From positions 25,742 to 89,741 of the forward strand of contig NMRA01000890.1 in NCBI GenBank assembly GCA_002633005.1: a stretch of DNA of 64,000 bases, read 5' to 3'. Every line of letters begins with the position of its first letter. Position 1 is the stretch's first letter. Under the pieces are notes generated by a model. It was not told the DNA's origin. It did no database searches and worked only from the letters and a program-made list of their open reading frames with translations. Both the position numbers and the translations under genes were made by a program. Positions 12,001-25,900 of the stretch are shown piece by piece. The DNA comes from Phoronis australis. Its lineage: Eukaryota; Phoronida; Phoronidae.

Positions 12001-15000
12001 ATACAGTAGCTTTCAACATAAAATGAACACACTTCCACAGAATTCTGCCAGTTTCTGCCAAAGTTAGATTATTTTTTTACCAGAATTGCGTGGCAATTAA
12101 GTAGTCACAGTGAAAGGCTTTTTGCCAAATTGATGACGTTAGTGTGCCTAGCCATTAATTGATTGTACTTGGACTTGGAAGCCAAGTTATTGCTATTCTG
12201 ACAAAGTGCCTGGGCCGACAATTGTCCACATTATTTTGCAAATTTAAAGGGATCGAAATGTATTCTAGTTGAAAATAATTGATTACGTAGTCTGTGTTTT
12301 ATGTCAAATCTTTAGTTTGTGTTAGAGTGTCCAGTTTGTCTGTTGATATATTGACTGTCTTTTGTTTACCTGCCAATTTCCATATTAGAAATTTCAAATG
12401 GGACCTTGTGCGCTATGGAAATGTACAACATAGCACGTTTTACTGCACTATTCACTATCACCTCGCTGTCACACACTTCACGTCTAATTAATAGCAAATT
12501 TCTTCACTTAGCACTGTGAACCATTATTGTCAAAATGTCCGTAGTACACATACTCTACACAAGCTTAGATTTGAATGAAGAATGCGATAAATAACTATGA
12601 GTCAGCCTACTATAAGTATTAGATTCTGGGCAAATTACCATGTTTTTAGCAATTTTATTTTTCTGTACTCAAGGAGTGAACTCTACACTTTGACTATAAA
12701 AGAAAAAATATTTTCGTGTATACCAATTCCAACGTTTGAAATGCAGGTTTCAAGATCGTGTGTTACAAATTGGCAGCACAAAAGACACTGAGATTATTTG
12801 CAGAAATCTTTCAAAACAAGGTAAATGAGATAGACAAGACATGCACTTCCTTGAGTACCTTTTCAGCTTTGGTTACTGTAACTTGCATTGTGAACTTTCT
12901 GACAGCAACAAAATTTGTCATACTGAAGTAATTTAGTTGATAATTTTCAGTAAATCCGTACAGGCTGTTGGGGTGTCATTGCATTGACCAGCAAGTTGGA
13001 GCCTCAGCCATCGAACTTGGTCCCATGTGGTGAGTGTACCACTTTTTATTCATCGATAAATGAAAGGTACATTATGCTACCTTTCATGCACCCAACTTTC
13101 TTGTACATTGTTGATAAAACAAAATGGAAATGGTCTAAAGTGCCAAAACTAGTGCCACTTGTGACTACAACATGGACTTCTGTATTTAAGTAAGTAATTC
13201 TTCACTAATCTTGTTTTGCACACAATATGGCTGACAAGTGAATACCTATTTTGTCGATTTTTATTTATTAAGATAGATCGGGGATATTTTAGTCTATTAC
13301 GGGGCTAGCATGGTTTAAAGTGACTGTGTAGATGTCAAAAACAGCCCTTTCTGAAGTTGGCATTACTTGCAAAGGATACTCAGTCTTTAATAAATAGAAA
13401 ATTACAGTTTTTAATTATTTTTGTGTGAAACAAGTGGAGACTCACAATGTTGATTAGTAATACAACGTGTTTCCTAACTTAAATGATATCTCCTTATATG
13501 GCAGCACTTGGCACACTCCGACAGACACTTGTTTATATGCAGACATATTAGGCAGGGGTGTGTAATAGCCCAGGTTATGTTCAATGCACAGACTTTTACA
13601 TGTCAACAAACATGTAAGATTACTTTTCAAAAACACTCATGTTGAGCGGTTGTGAATAAAATCTGGATTGTTCCAAAACCCACTTGTTCTCCACTCCACT
13701 TGAACCCCATACCCCTTGACGCTCTCGACCTATGACCCCCTCAACTTACAACCCCGTCAACCCACAACCCCATCGACCGGCGACTGAGTACAGTTGACAC
13801 ATGCTCGAGAACATCTGAATGTGGAACTAATGCTGACTTGCAATACCAACGTGTATGGCTGTGAGCATGGCTGTTTTTTCCTTATTCTGCAATTAAGAGA
13901 GGCGATTTGGCAAGTTTGAAAGCTGAAATCAGAAAAACAACTTGACCAAATTAAATCAAAACCTATCAATGTTACAAATTGTCTCATTTCCGGCAGAGTG
14001 TAATCGTCTCACCTGCTCTTCAGTAAATGGCAGATTTAAGCTATTTTAGGGATAGTGTGAGAAGGCAAGGGATATGTAATTTCTTCCGTAAATACAGTTT
14101 GAAAAATCAAAGTGTTATTAACTAAAAAGCATCTCAAAGTTACAAGTATTACCATTGTAAGCCAGTATATGACTATAAGCAAATAGTAAAAATGTGAAAT
14201 TACCATATTATTTTCCTGAGTTTAGTACATCAGTGTCATTGGTAGCCGTTTGTGAAACTATTTCCATAACAATGACAGCACACTCACAATAAGTCATTTT
14301 AGATGAATCAGATGTTCTTACGGCCACCGGTCTTGAGTCTGAGCAGATTCATGGAGTCACAAGTGACGTATTTAGGTAAATGAAATGTGTGAGAAATGCA
14401 AGATACATTTGTTGTGGCTGGGTGTGGGCCGNTGGGGGTCGAAGGGATCGAGGGGGTTTTAGAACAATCCATAAAGTCTGGTTTCAACAGTGATCTTACA
14501 ATTAGTGTAAAACAAATGACATGGGTCGTTGAGTGTCCTTCTTGCAAATATCCTGACTTCCTCTTTCACATTGTTTTTTAGGTGTGGAAGTCTCTTCAAC
14601 ACACAGTTTATCAATAGAATGTGCCAAAGTGCTGAAGACTTAAACCTCAGTAGCAAAGTCAAGGCCGTCTTGAAGACTCTGACCGATGAATCCATATGTC
14701 GTATGCAATCCAACACTGCTGACACTGGGATTAAAAATCCTCGTGAAAATGTGACAAATTTAAACTCATCCCTTTGTAGGAAAGCAGGGCACACCATCAA
14801 CAAAACCTGTGTCCAGAGTCCGAATGGAGCTGTACTCAATTCTAGCATCCCAAGAGATACACCAGTGACTTGTTTGTCTGCTGTAAGTCTACCTAAGACT
14901 AGCTGTTCTGAGAATTCAGCTATCATTAATCCAGCTTCGACTACTGTTACAACCAGTGAGTCACAGTTTGATACCATCTTAGGGACGTCTGCACTTGCTG

Positions 15001-16330
15001 CTGGTGACGTGACGGTTACCACATGCAACCGCCAAACAGGACGAAAAAGGAAGTTTGAAGATATTTCTTCAAGTTCAGAGCAAGATTGGGGGGAAGAACC
15101 TCCATTTTACTGGAATCCTCAGTGGAGAAAGATGTCTGGGTTGAAACCACCAAGGTAGGTACATTACATAAAATTGTTCTGTGCTTTTTGGTACTGGACT
15201 AATGCCCATGATAACAAATGGTCTGGTACACGTACCAGCTGTTTGCAGGTGGCTTAGTTGGGCCTATTGCAGTGCATCAGCTGTAACCAGTTTTACAGTA
15301 TGTTTTATTACTAACCGAGCTGACAATATAGAGACCTGAATACGGCCACTCGATCTTGAGTTACTAAATAATTATTAAGAATTCCAGTCAGCAGAAATTA
15401 ATAAACATTAATCCCAGTAGGCCACACTCCCTCCCTTTCCTTGGTGAAAGGTCATGTGTGCTTTTATGATTAGCTTTGACTTGGGCTTGAGACCATTAAT
15501 GTTTTAGGGGCCCTTCTCCATCAATTGACCAATTGCTTGTCGTTGGATGACTGCACAAGGGAAGATTGATTGTGTTCTCTGTTGATGAAAGTATTCCTTA
15601 CTTGCTGTATTTCTATATGTAATGAGCTTTACCTTTGTCTTGACCAGAAACACTCCAGTGCTTAGAAGAGTGTCTTTGAATCTGCCTATACACAGCACTT
15701 CATTCTTCATTTTGCCTAATAAACCCTAAACAGCTTTCAAAATCAATCACGCATACTTAAATATTGGCAAAGTTTTGACACCCGCAGGTGTGGCTAAATC
15801 AATTATATCATTTTCCAAGGAATTCGTTTTTGTATTGGACAAGTTATTAAACCAATCTCCACCGCTTGTGTGCCTAGCTGTTTACTGATGAAATAGTGTT
15901 CCTTTTTGTCATCTCACTCTAAAAGTTAGCTATGCGCCTTACTGCCTTATCGCGGTACAAAATGCTCTTACTTTTTTATTTGATCTCAATAAATGGTCTG
16001 TTTCAATGCTAAATAAGAAGGCGCAACGTACTGCAAAATTCCCCACAGCCCTGCAGGGGTTTGACTCCAGTTTGTTGTGGAAAGTACTACACTTCATCAC
16101 CGCTGAAACGATGACACATTTTTGTTTTATCATCATCACAAAACAAAGCTTTTGACACTAAGAGTCTTAATTTATATTTTAGGTCATCCAAGCTTGTAGA
16201 GATTCTGCGCCAGGCTGGCTACCGTGCCAGTTTGACACATTTCGACCCGTGTGCAGCTCGTACAACTGCGAGTCTGACTCAAGTGAACGAACTATTACAG
16301 GAACACTGCGTAGCCGGAAGAAAACCGTAA
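9098..16330 (+). CDS. TRMT1L: TRMT1L: tRNA guanine-N2 dimethyltransferase 1-like (5'-incomplete)
   Basis: Seven exons: 9098-9180, 9816-10062, 10950-11162, 11787-11977, 12951-13029, 14582-15154, 16183-16330 (stop TAA). All introns are GT-AG and all phases agree, giving about 510 residues. Recognition: SAM-binding motif I (RCLDAFAASG), the motif II region (VTVND), the catalytic-region box YLDPFGTAVQYLD, VTSTDLGALYG, VARRNYG, VRVLRGP, a zinc-type pair (CRMC in exon 4, CHC in exon 5), ELGPMWCGSLFN, and the C-terminal PPFYWN and RQAGYRASLTHFDP. TRMT1-family enzymes dimethylate guanosine in tRNA in the nucleus using SAM. The exon order and the LDPFG context match the TRMT1L paralogue better than TRMT1. 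Exon 6 encodes a long Ser/Thr-rich, probably disordered insert of about 140 residues. The N-terminal zinc-finger region and the FYNP/NRD block expected just upstream were not found. A decayed copy of exon 6 and the following intron lies at 55403-56680. Confidence 0.9.
10672..10914. mobile_element. MITE-like fold-back element in TRMT1L intron 2
   Basis: A 243-bp AT-rich element begins ggggcctgtttcaagaaact and ends with the approximate inverse (cagttttgttggaacgggcc). The terminal inverted repeats are about 25-30 bp. Internal sequence also folds back (cttaag and tcttaa motifs on both halves). It sits inside the intron 10063-10949. Related copies are at 42524-42753 and, as one end only, 45090-45150. 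There is no coding capacity, so it would depend on a transposase from elsewhere. Confidence 0.6.
13690..14460. repeat. C-rich minisatellite and its G-rich counterpart in TRMT1L intron 5, with an N
   Basis: At about 13690-13790 a degenerate unit of the type aaccccrtcaaccc repeats on the plus strand. At about 14425-14460 a G-rich stretch (ggggtcgaagggatcgaggg) resembles its reverse complement, and an N lies at 14432 inside it. The G-rich part may be an incompletely assembled inverted copy. It affects no exon; the flanking exons are 12951-13029 and 14582-15154. Confidence 0.4.
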
Positions 16331-19300
16331 TATGAAATGTTAAACATTTCTGTGGGTTGAAGAAATAAGATAATTGTAACTAGTCTTGGGTTTCTGTTAC
16401 AGATGATAAGACTGTTATGACTGGTTAGTTTTTTAGGGAATGCTTGCTTTTGTAGTAGAATGCTCTTGGTGATTCAAAGTCTTTGCAAATTAAAACCATG
16501 TTTAAAGTGACACTACGACCATGGTTTATGACAAAAATATTTTGATCAAGTCCTCTTCCCGGTGTGGAATTGACCTTGTCTAGTTCCTTGCACAGTTCAG
16601 TAGTTCTGGTCTGGGGAAGGACTGGCCAAATTCGTAAAATTTCAGCTCACGCCCACATACATTTTGACTAGGAAAAAAATTGAAGTCATATTCATAATGC
16701 TAAGTGGCCTCAATCGAAACTTGTTTAGACAACAAAATCACGGATTAGTGTAGTTTTAAGGTTTTCTCTTGGAGTGGCAAAGTTGTGCTGCTCCAGTGGT
16801 AATATGCATGTAAGAACAGTTAATATTTTCAATTGTCGAATTGTACGCATCGCAGTTAGTCATGCAGGCAACTGACCTTTAACATGGGAATGTGGAAACG
16901 TGAAGTGTCTTTGAATCTTTCAAATGTCTGACAGCAGGCAATAGAGAGAATAAGGACAGCTTACTGGTACACTGCACATGTATATCAAAAGTAGCCGAAC
17001 GTAACTTCGGAAACAGGGTCCATATAAACAGAAAGTGCCTCTTGGTGGTGGTTAGGCAGGCACTAATATGTCTTCAAAAGTGGAATTTAATAAAAAAAAA
17101 AACGTGATAACATGCTGTAGTCCCGCAATTTTACATGTGGAGTTGGACAATATCATGTCAAGATAGCCTCTAAAAACTGACCCACATTGCGATACACAGT
17201 GAACGTGAATACAGGCTTGGTTTGACTGGTCGCCGCTGGCTGTTCATTTAAGGAAACCTTACCTACCTTGAGGACGGTCATTATTGGGCCTAGTACATGT
17301 AACTATGTAGGTTTAACTTATATCTTGAAGTCAATAATTTTCCATATTGTCATCGTAAACACTTTTTGAAAACCTTTCCGAGAAGTAAGGTACATGCAGA
17401 TCTCGTCGTTATTTGAACTTGTTTGCAAGTCACTATTTTAGCACTTCACCACCGACACGTCAACGAACTGGAGTCTTTTTTAAAAGCCCCCTGGTGTCAT
17501 CGGGATTCAGTTGCCACATTTATTTCAAATGGCAGTTGAAGGTAGACCTGCGTCAAAGCTTCGCAGCTCCCACCATCATGCTACTGTGCAAAAGGTGTTT
17601 TCACAGGCCAAATTGGTCACTGGTTTTCAATTTACCGCCAGGCCCGAAAGAAAGTAAATATCATTTTTGACCCAAAACCTATCCGATTTCGCAAAAACCT
17701 TCACCTCCAGTCGTGGTTTCAGCTGTCCACTTACATGTACGCCTATTGACAACATGTTCCCCTTGGTCGTCGCCAGTTTCATGCCCAACTCACAGGGGTG
17801 CAGGTTTTGCTGAGAAAACACCCCGGCCGGAGATGCAGCTACCAGAATGCCTCAACGAAAATTCCTGATAAAAAGTCACATTTTAGACTTGAATACACAT
17901 TGCGCATTCAGAGCATGGTTTTGAGCTCAACATGAATATTTTTATGATCTTAGCTTCATCCGAGATGATGAAGTGTCAAATCTGAAAGACAATACATGTA
18001 CCACCTTGGGATTCAGACTTGATGGAACATCGTCTCAAAAACGTCGGTTCTTGTTGCGCGTATTTGATATTGAAAATAGGGCCTACAGACAAGACTCACT
18101 TTAGTAGCGTTGAGTTTTTGAAAAATTGATTTTGATATTGTCATCCTTTGAGAATGCAGTTGATGAGGATGTGGTTGCAGTCCCCGGGGATTTTGATTTA
18201 TGGCTTGTTGGTCCCATAACGTGGCTGTCAAAAAATCAAGACTTCGGCTTTATTTTAAGGATTGTTGAGGTCTTCGTGTGGCAGCAAATTTATCGACTAA
18301 ACGGCCTTCAAAAGAATATCTCAGACGTGTAGCTAATAGAATAAAGAAACAGAAATTGCGAGATCAGTGGGGATTATCTGTGAATATTGCAGCGGTCTCT
18401 GTGAATATTGCACCGGTCTCTGCGAAAATTACTATTTTCCACAAAAAACTGTCGCTTTCTCCCATGTAATGTGATTGTCTAATAACGAAGGGTCTTCTCT
18501 ACTAATTTATAAGAGTTTTAATTTATAAACAGGAAACCCTATGAGCATGTAATGAATGTCATGGTAAAGAAGTCATAAGAGAGGAGTTAAAAAAAACTGA
18601 TATGAATGCATCATGGTGTGTCCTCGTTTTGAAACGACACGATTTTCAAGTTTGCGAACTCATCCTTAGTTTCGTTTGCCGAGTGACGCACACACTGAGG
18701 AACTGGAAAGTCACGAGATAATGTCATGACTGAAAGAAGGTTCCTAACCCGCAAAATGACTGTGTGCACTTGGTCACATGAGACCCTCATCACAGGAACC
18801 CCTGCACGCTTATGGTCTGTTCCCTAGTAAATATGGCGTCACTCATCGCCGTTGTAGCACACAGAAGTCAGACGGGGGATTTGATGCAGGGAATCTTATT
18901 CAGAATTTAGGAACACACAGCTTTATGTTGAAACATTTCGGCTCACAAAATAGCCCTTGGTTTACACTTTGGTAGAGGCACACTTGTATTAGGGAGAAGC
19001 AAATATATTTTGTGAAAGAGAGAACTCTGGGGCGTTTCCGTCAAATGGTTGCGCTAAGTTCAAGCGCATTGTCTTGACACAAAATGGAACTGGTCAACTG
19101 CTATACCACCGTGCCACGTGGTCCCACGAGATCTGCTTACCACCAACTGGAAAATATGTCGCATATTCAAACCACTATCGCGAATTCTGTTCTGTTTTAA
19201 CTGCTGGGACCGAGTAAGTTCTCTATTATTCTTACAGAATGCATGGAAACACGGTTTTGGGAATTGTTTGTACACTGACGATTTGGCATACACAAACGTA

Positions 19301-21734
19301 GGTTTGATATGAAACTTAGCTGTTTTACTTTCCAAAGACAGCTCCAACAACTTTGAACTCTGTTTAAGTTTACTAACGGGTCAATTAGACTGTTTTGTCA
19401 GCTTCCAAATATTTGGTGTGGGAAGATACATGTACGACATACACCATATCGCTGTTCAAGTGCTCGAGACGAAGCTCTGCCAGTTACATGTAGCTGGTCG
19501 ATCACGGCTTGTAGTTTACTGTGCCTACTGTAGCATGATTTCGATCAAAAACGGACTAGTCAGTTATATGTCCATTACTGTAGCCCACAGGTATAAGCGT
19601 ATCGGACAGGTGACATGCTGGGGGAAATTGCTCCCAAATTAGAACAGAGTTATAAAAAATGCCTTAAAATCACGAAAAGCGGGGGAATAATTAATATTTT
19701 CTTAGGAAAAATTATGATTTGATTATCCCCCAATCAACAAAATACGCTATGCACTTAACCTAAATGTACAAGCCACGTCTCACCTTAGTAAAGAACGTGT
19801 TGCAGCCCGCTTTATGAGTTTGATATTGCTTATAAATCCGATAAAAAGTGACTGTTTTCATGATGAGCACAACTCACCACTGTTGGAAGGAGAAACAATA
19901 CGTTCCAGCTATAAAAGGCATGATATTCCACCATGTGAATTAATGTAGGAATGTTTGTTCGAAATGTGATAAAACCTGAGATACGATTGTGTGCTATAGG
20001 TGCAGGAAACACAGGTCAGGTAGGAGCGATTCAGGCTCTCTGATGTTAGAAAAAATGCCCCCGTGAGAAGTAGGGGGTTAAATTGTTGTCGCCAGGTGGG
20101 GATGGAGGTGTGCAACGCTCCTATGTTCTTGCTTCACTGAGGAAAAACCTATCATATTCTCAAACCGCTTGCTTCGTCCACATTCTCGTATGACCGAGAA
20201 AATTCGCTTTGGTTCTGCAGTGCAATAACTTTTAACCACCAAACATGATGTCAACAACGGCTACTAAACAAAATGTTCCGCATTAACGAGTGCAACATAA
20301 AACACTGTCAGTTGAGAGGGGACATGAATAACCTTGTTGGTCTCAACGGTTTAGACAAACATCCCTCCAAAACAGTTGTATAGGAAATCAAGTCCGGTTT
20401 TGACCCATCAAAATTTCTAGCAACATTTGAAAATTCCTTCCCAAGTCTGCGACAGAGGCAAACGTAACCGACTTTGGCTTTACAGACCCCCAACTAAGAA
20501 CCATATTAGCTACTATGTGACAAAGCGAGTACAAGTTTTTAGTTGAATCACACTTTTATTAAACAAGTGGGACGACATTTGCTGAACTTATCAAAACATG
20601 ATGTTGCATCCTTTAAAGGGATCACCCTATTCTTGAATTTTATGTATCAAACATAATAATTCTTTGCAACAAACGTTAGCAGTCCATTCTGTAATCTCAA
20701 CCTTTAGCACACCGGGACGTATTACGCTTAGCGAAGTTTGTCGTCAGTTTGAACACAATTATGACGGCTGCAGACTACAGGCCGTAACAGCTGATCAATC
20801 ATCAATTTTGGGTCAGTAAGCCTTCCGTCCGAGATTAATCGTGATGCAATGTTTCGAGTGTAATGTAGGTCTTTGTGAGTTCGGTTTCCCATGGCAATCA
20901 TCTTTGTCCTTGCATGGGCTACTTGCAATCTACAAAAATAACTGGGAAAGACGGAGATATCAGTTTTGCAACCTCTCCTTTGGCCCCTGGGCCAGAAACT
21001 TCGGTGAAAATGTAGCCGGATGATCCATCAGCGCCCCCTTGCAGACCCGTATTATGTGACGATGCATCTCACTGGAGGCAAAAATATTACAAACCATTGA
21101 ATATAAATCTCCGTGTTCATGAGAACAGTCACACTGTATTGCAAGGTTGGTGGATTTTCCGGGGCGCAACATCTTCAATTATTAACAAGACGTAAGCGTA
21201 CATGTACATGTACATGTATAACGTGGTTACGAAATGTGCTGCTGCACTTGTAAATTCCATTTCCCTCAACAATCAACAGGAATCTCGACAAGTACATGTA
21301 GGAAACAATCCAAGTGATAACTCCACTAGTAAATGTTTAGGGCTCAATATTAAAGGTAAAGGCAACCTTTTTCATGTCATTTTTAGCAAAAATAGGGTTC
21401 GTTGATTACCCCAGACATATTTTTCACTTATTTACAGCTTTTCGTAACTTAATTAATTACCCGTCGTCTACTCCGGAAGTGACGTTCTGGGAGGCAAGAA
21501 TTTCGCGCCAATTTCTTTCCATACAGTCTGACTGTGAGAGCAGTCGAGTCAGTCATTGTTCTACCTCCGTTGTGATAAGTTCGGTCGTCGTTTGCTTCTG
21601 TTTACGAGTCAGTTTTGGATGGCAGGAGTAGCAGACGCCAAATCAGAAGACTCAAAAACAATAAAAATGGACAATACAGTAGGTGCTGCAAAATTACACG
21701 AATCGAACCGAAAACCAGTGGATAGCGTCAACTC
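16331..21734. other. Gene-poor intergenic DNA
   Basis: This is downstream of the TRMT1L stop codon. AATAAG at about 16365 and AATAAA-like sequence at about 17088 are possible cleavage signals for that gene. Beyond this I see only short open frames on both strands (for example 18126-18332, 18278-18469, 19060-19350, 20728-20928, 20960-21178) without a recognisable product or matched splice sites. Short runs of the acatgt palindrome occur at 21202-21222. The rest of the astacin gene's CUB domain could in principle lie this far left, but I could not locate it. Confidence 0.4.
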
Positions 21735-22080
21735 GCTGATACATGCAGATGCTTGTCTGCCAAATTTTATGAAAGTCCCTTGTGGAACATTGAAGATACA
21801 GAAGTAAAAGTAAAAAAATAAAATTGCCATTAGGGGGCACACTGGTAGTCCAATATATCCGAAAATTGTGTTTTTTATTGTCATGTTCATGTAAATGCAC
21901 TTGCTAAATTTAATAAAGATCCTGCAGAGGGGATGGGGTACAGCATTGAGTATAAAATGACAGTGGGAGGCACCACGTCAGCCCTCCTCTTCATATTTAG
22001 AACATTCATGCCAATTTTCACAGTTATTCTTAGAGTGGTTTGGTTGACAGAGGCATTTTAGCTATGGTAGTACGCTACAG
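21735..22080. repeat. Dispersed repeat unit with the AATAAAGATCCTGCAG signature
   Basis: This is one copy of the family that forms an array at 37780-41650. Landmarks are a gccaaattttatgaa motif, then an aaattgccattagggggc block with a tccgaaaa motif, then taataaagatcctgcag at 21911-21927, then a cagtgggaggc block and a ttggttgacagaggc block. The short frame at 21619-21807, which starts with a methionine, runs into this repeat, so I do not count it as a gene. Confidence 0.5.
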
Positions 22081-22279
22081 AAACTGGAATATTGTTAGCT
22101 GACTCGTGTTCGTGTTTGTTTGCGAAAAAAGAAAATAAACAAATATTGGAATAATCGGAATTGTTTATTATAAACTCACCACGGAGGTACTGTAGTGTTG
22201 GTACATAACTTTTAAACAACTTCAGTGGATAATTCATCTACAAAATAAAAAATATGAATAAAAAACAAATTGATAAAAT

Positions 22280-22560
22280 AAAAAAACGGGCATTTAAAAA
22301 GGGTTTTAAAAATTCCGTATAGATGATTGGTCCACAACAACGAAAGGTTGGATACCGACTGGATACCGGGAACGCGAAATGAAATTTAAAAAATTCTGTA
22401 AGTGGCGAGTTAAGAAAATGATAACTAAAAGAAAAAAGTAGTATTTAAAAAGTCTTTAATGAATTCTCGGTATAGACGGCTGGTGTAAAACAACGAAAGG
22501 CTGGATACCGAGTACGTGAAACAAAATTAAAAAAGAATCTTCCTAACAGACGGGTTAAAA
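22280..22560. repeat. Tandem duplication of a roughly 150-bp AT-rich unit
   Basis: Two imperfect units both contain a run of the type tttaaaaag, then a gtatagaygrytggt motif, acaacgaaagg, tggataccga, and an aattaaaaaa-type ending (about 22285-22400 and 22440-22550). The unit has no coding potential. Confidence 0.45.
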
Positions 22561-23599
22561 ATTGAAATTTCAAACGCGTGTCCTAGAGACAGAATGAGAT
22601 CACTTACCGAAAATATACTGGTCCTCACTTCCAAATCGTTTCTCTCCTTGTGTAGACAGAGAATATACAGTGTTTAGTGTTAAGTAACCTACAGTGTACT
22701 AACAGACCTTCGTCAAGCGAACTGATTTTTACATGAAAATAATAAAGGCATCGAGGACTCGCCCCGATCACGCGATCGTTCGCTCAGACAATTATGTGCG
22801 ATCCAGTAACGGTGTCTTATAATGTCCTTCGTTATTAAGAAACCTTTAAGAAATAGGTTTCTTTTCACGAAATTAATTGTCACTTTGGTTTAAAATATAC
22901 TTATCTGACCCAGCATGAAGAAAGATATGTATCTGTAAGTGAAAATTTTATTAGAAAACCTGTGTTATCAAACGCGTTGATTATTTGATATGACACGTGT
23001 CTAGTCCGAGACAGAGGAGAATATTTGAAGAAAGCTTGTGTAAGAAAATTTACGTAATCAAGTACGTTACTTCATGGGAAACGTCTCAAGTTCCACAGCA
23101 CTTAAGCACAAAGGGAGATATTACGCTCACGCTTGGTTTGTTGAAGTTGGAATTCGAAGGGGACCACTTATTACAATGCGCTTAGCTACTGAAAAAGTGG
23201 GGCGGACTACGATCAATCTCATTTTATCTCAGGCTTTAAATGAGTACGACGGTACCACGATTACTACGGCAGAGAAATGAAATCGACAAAGCGAGGGATT
23301 TCAAAGTGCCTTGTTTTTAATATTGTTAGTTTAGTATTGTCGGTAACTGCTATCTGCTGATGAAAGATGTGAGATGCAGGATATCACAAGGGGGAGGGCA
23401 ACATTTTTTCTGTAAACATTTGCGCAAAGCACGATTGTAGATGCGCATAGCACCGAATGGGGGAGGTCGGGAGGCCTGTTAGGAAAATTTTTCTGTTTTT
23501 TTCCTAAAAATCAATCATTTTCCTTGATTCCTGAAGTATTCTCCAAGAAAAAAGAGGCACAGCAAAAAAAAACGAAGAACGCGTCAAAGTTGAAACACT
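22561..23599. other. No recognised gene
   Basis: Two overlapping plus-strand open frames lie at 22997-23280 (62 and 68 codons), but the product is not recognisable and no flanking splice signals stand out. The rest is non-coding as far as I can see. Confidence 0.35.
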
Positions 23600-23675
23600 G
23601 CTATCACCTCAGACTCGAACTCACGACCTAGCGGATAGAGCGCGCATGCTTTACCACTGCACCACCACGATTTCA
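23600..23675 (-). repeat. tRNA-derived sequence (SINE head or tRNA pseudogene)
   Basis: On the minus strand this has an internal RNA polymerase III promoter like that of a tRNA: an A-box-like tggtgcagtggt (23653-23664 on the plus strand as accactgcacca) and a B box gagttcgagtc (23612-23622). The spacing is typical of a tRNA, and the context taggtcgtgagttcgagtc strongly resembles the anticodon-to-T-arm region. The acceptor and T stems do not pair cleanly, so it is unlikely to be a working tRNA. A similar plus-strand sequence lies at 47933-48005. Confidence 0.5.
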
Positions 23676-24329
23676 CTTGCGCGATTAGTCTAAGAGACCT
23701 ACATGTACTTGTTTATGGTCCACAGCGTTTTTGTAATGCTTACATGTGTATTACACTTTTTATAATTTGTGCAATCACTTCGTAACAAATTTGCTGTATT
23801 TAAAATAGTCTTCAATTGCCCAATAAAACCAAATCCGTTTTTTGGGTTGGCATTAATGACACGATTGCTTTCGAAATCGTCTTTTAACTTAAAAGNTGTT
23901 TAGTACTAGGCTTGTGAACGTACGGTCGAGATTTATAAAGGAATAACTCGTAACCAGTCTTCAGCCTATCGTCGCATCGAAAGCTATTAGCACCGGTCTG
24001 TAGCAACCCCCACCCACTCACACAAGGGAAAAAACGTGACAATATCGCCATCGGAAGATCTGGCAATTCGTTTTTAATTCAGACCATGTTCTACAATTGG
24101 GCTTGTCACGGAGTGTCATTTTCGTGTCGATTATGGTTTCAAGGAAACATTCTATGCCCGCATTGAATTCATTTCCTATCAGTGTGAGATACAAAATTAT
24201 TCCGGTAAGGTACTTAACTAGCTAGTGTTTCGGGCTCCCTGATACCAGATAAACCCCCAAAAACAACTGTGGCAAATGCCCCCAGTGTGCATGTCTTCAA
24301 GCAGAATTACTGGGACTTTGTGTATGCTT

Positions 24330-24590
24330 CGGGACTTTAGGTCTCCGTTCATCATTTTTTTACTCTATTTTATCTTATTTTCCATCTTATTGTACACGTT
24401 AACTAATTTTGATACTAATTCATTACTTATTCATCATTTCATTCTTATTGTACATAGCTCTCTGTATTTCACTTCATGTAATTGTTTCCGACTGGGCCCC
24501 CTTGAAAATCAGTATATTCACTGAAGGGGTCACCCAATCTTTTAAAGAAGTTTAAAGAAATGAAAATAAATAAATAAATAAAAATATGGC
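24330..24590 (+). mobile_element. 3' end of a LINE (CR1/L2-like tail)
   Basis: A pyrimidine-rich AT stretch is followed by ggcccccttgaaaatcagta, then actgaaggggtcaccc (which can pair with the preceding cccctt), and a terminal (aaat)n tail at about 24560-24585. The tail closely parallels the end of the better preserved LINE at 48847-49925 (pyrimidine-rich 3' region, a gggtccacatgg motif, then (aata)n). Only the 3' end is present, as expected for 5'-truncated target-primed insertions. Confidence 0.5.
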
Positions 24591-25849
24591 TACTTGGGGT
24601 GAACGCCTGTTCATATTTCTGAATTTTATCTGTGTAGCTCTACGACCCAGTTAACTTAATGTTTTCGAAACAAATAACTTCTTAATGAGTCGTTATGACT
24701 AAAGTGTGGGGCGACTAGAGCCTCGTTTATAAATGTGTGATGGTGTTTACATCCGAGTGTATATTTCCACCCCTGTGCAAATTTACGCAACATGTGTGTT
24801 TTTGCTATATGAGCACAAAGTCACTCTGTTGAAAAGAGTGTACACCTCAACCAGAGGTCATGTAAATTTAAATTCACACAAAACACGTGCAAATAAATAG
24901 AGAGTCCTACACTTCTCTCAGATTGATGACATGGGCAAAACCACTTGGAAATTTTGTCAAAATCCCGAAGCTTGAACCGTAGAAACGATCTTTTTGCTGA
25001 AAAACTCGCCGTGTGTAAAACTTTCAACCACATGATACCGCTTTTGTAAAAACATGCTTGCGCATTGTGAAATAAACCCAGTTACATTTTGTTTTAGTTT
25101 TACTTAAAACTTAACAATTATAAATTATATTCAGCTTTCGTAAGAAACATTCAAGTTATAATCTAATAAATAATCTTTGAAGTTGTGATATTAAAAGTTT
25201 ACAAAACTCTATAAATAACAGTCGGCTAGGTTTACCCGCGCTTGAGTACTGAATTGACCTTGAGACAGCAATGAGCACAGCTAGTCTCATATCGTTTCTT
25301 GAGTTTGAGTTCGTCTCTGTTTGAATGAACGCGGATATGGAATTCGCCGACGGAGATGGACCCGTTTAAGAGCTCTATTGCATGTCCTTCAGACTTAGAG
25401 TACTGACAGTTGCGACAACCGCTTTGTCAATCATAAACTTGTCACCTTCACAGAATTACGCATTGTTTGATTAGCGCACGTTTGGTTGTTTTGGTGTTTT
25501 GCAGACGACAAAATTAACCTACATGTAGGGCGCATGGATTTCTACTTTGCACTACCTTGTGATCCGACAATGTAATATCAAGGAAATATGTACGCTGTTA
25601 TTAACCAGTCGTGTCGTAACACATCCCTTATCGTATGGGAAATTGTATTTTCCTGGCACACGTGAGTAAACCCGATATAAATTCTGCGCATGGGTGTAAA
25701 ATCAAGATCCGACTCCGACAAAAGGGCCATGGCAAAATTATTTCTGTTATATCACTTTATTTAAAGCTACCTTATTTCTTTGTAAATTTTTAAAGGATCC
25801 ACTTTTGAAACTTGTGATTTGGTACATGTGTATGCCCTTTTGTTTGATA

Positions 25850-25851
<2 letters not shown>

Positions 25852-25900
<49 letters not shown>

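Noticed and set aside
14459-15028. 189-codon minus-strand frame
   Set aside because: It is the antisense shadow of TRMT1L exon 6, whose plus-strand reading continues conserved protein across both splice sites.
21619-21807. Possible small first exon starting MAGVADAKSEDSK
   Set aside because: The 3' half runs into the dispersed repeat family, and the frame stops without a splice donor.
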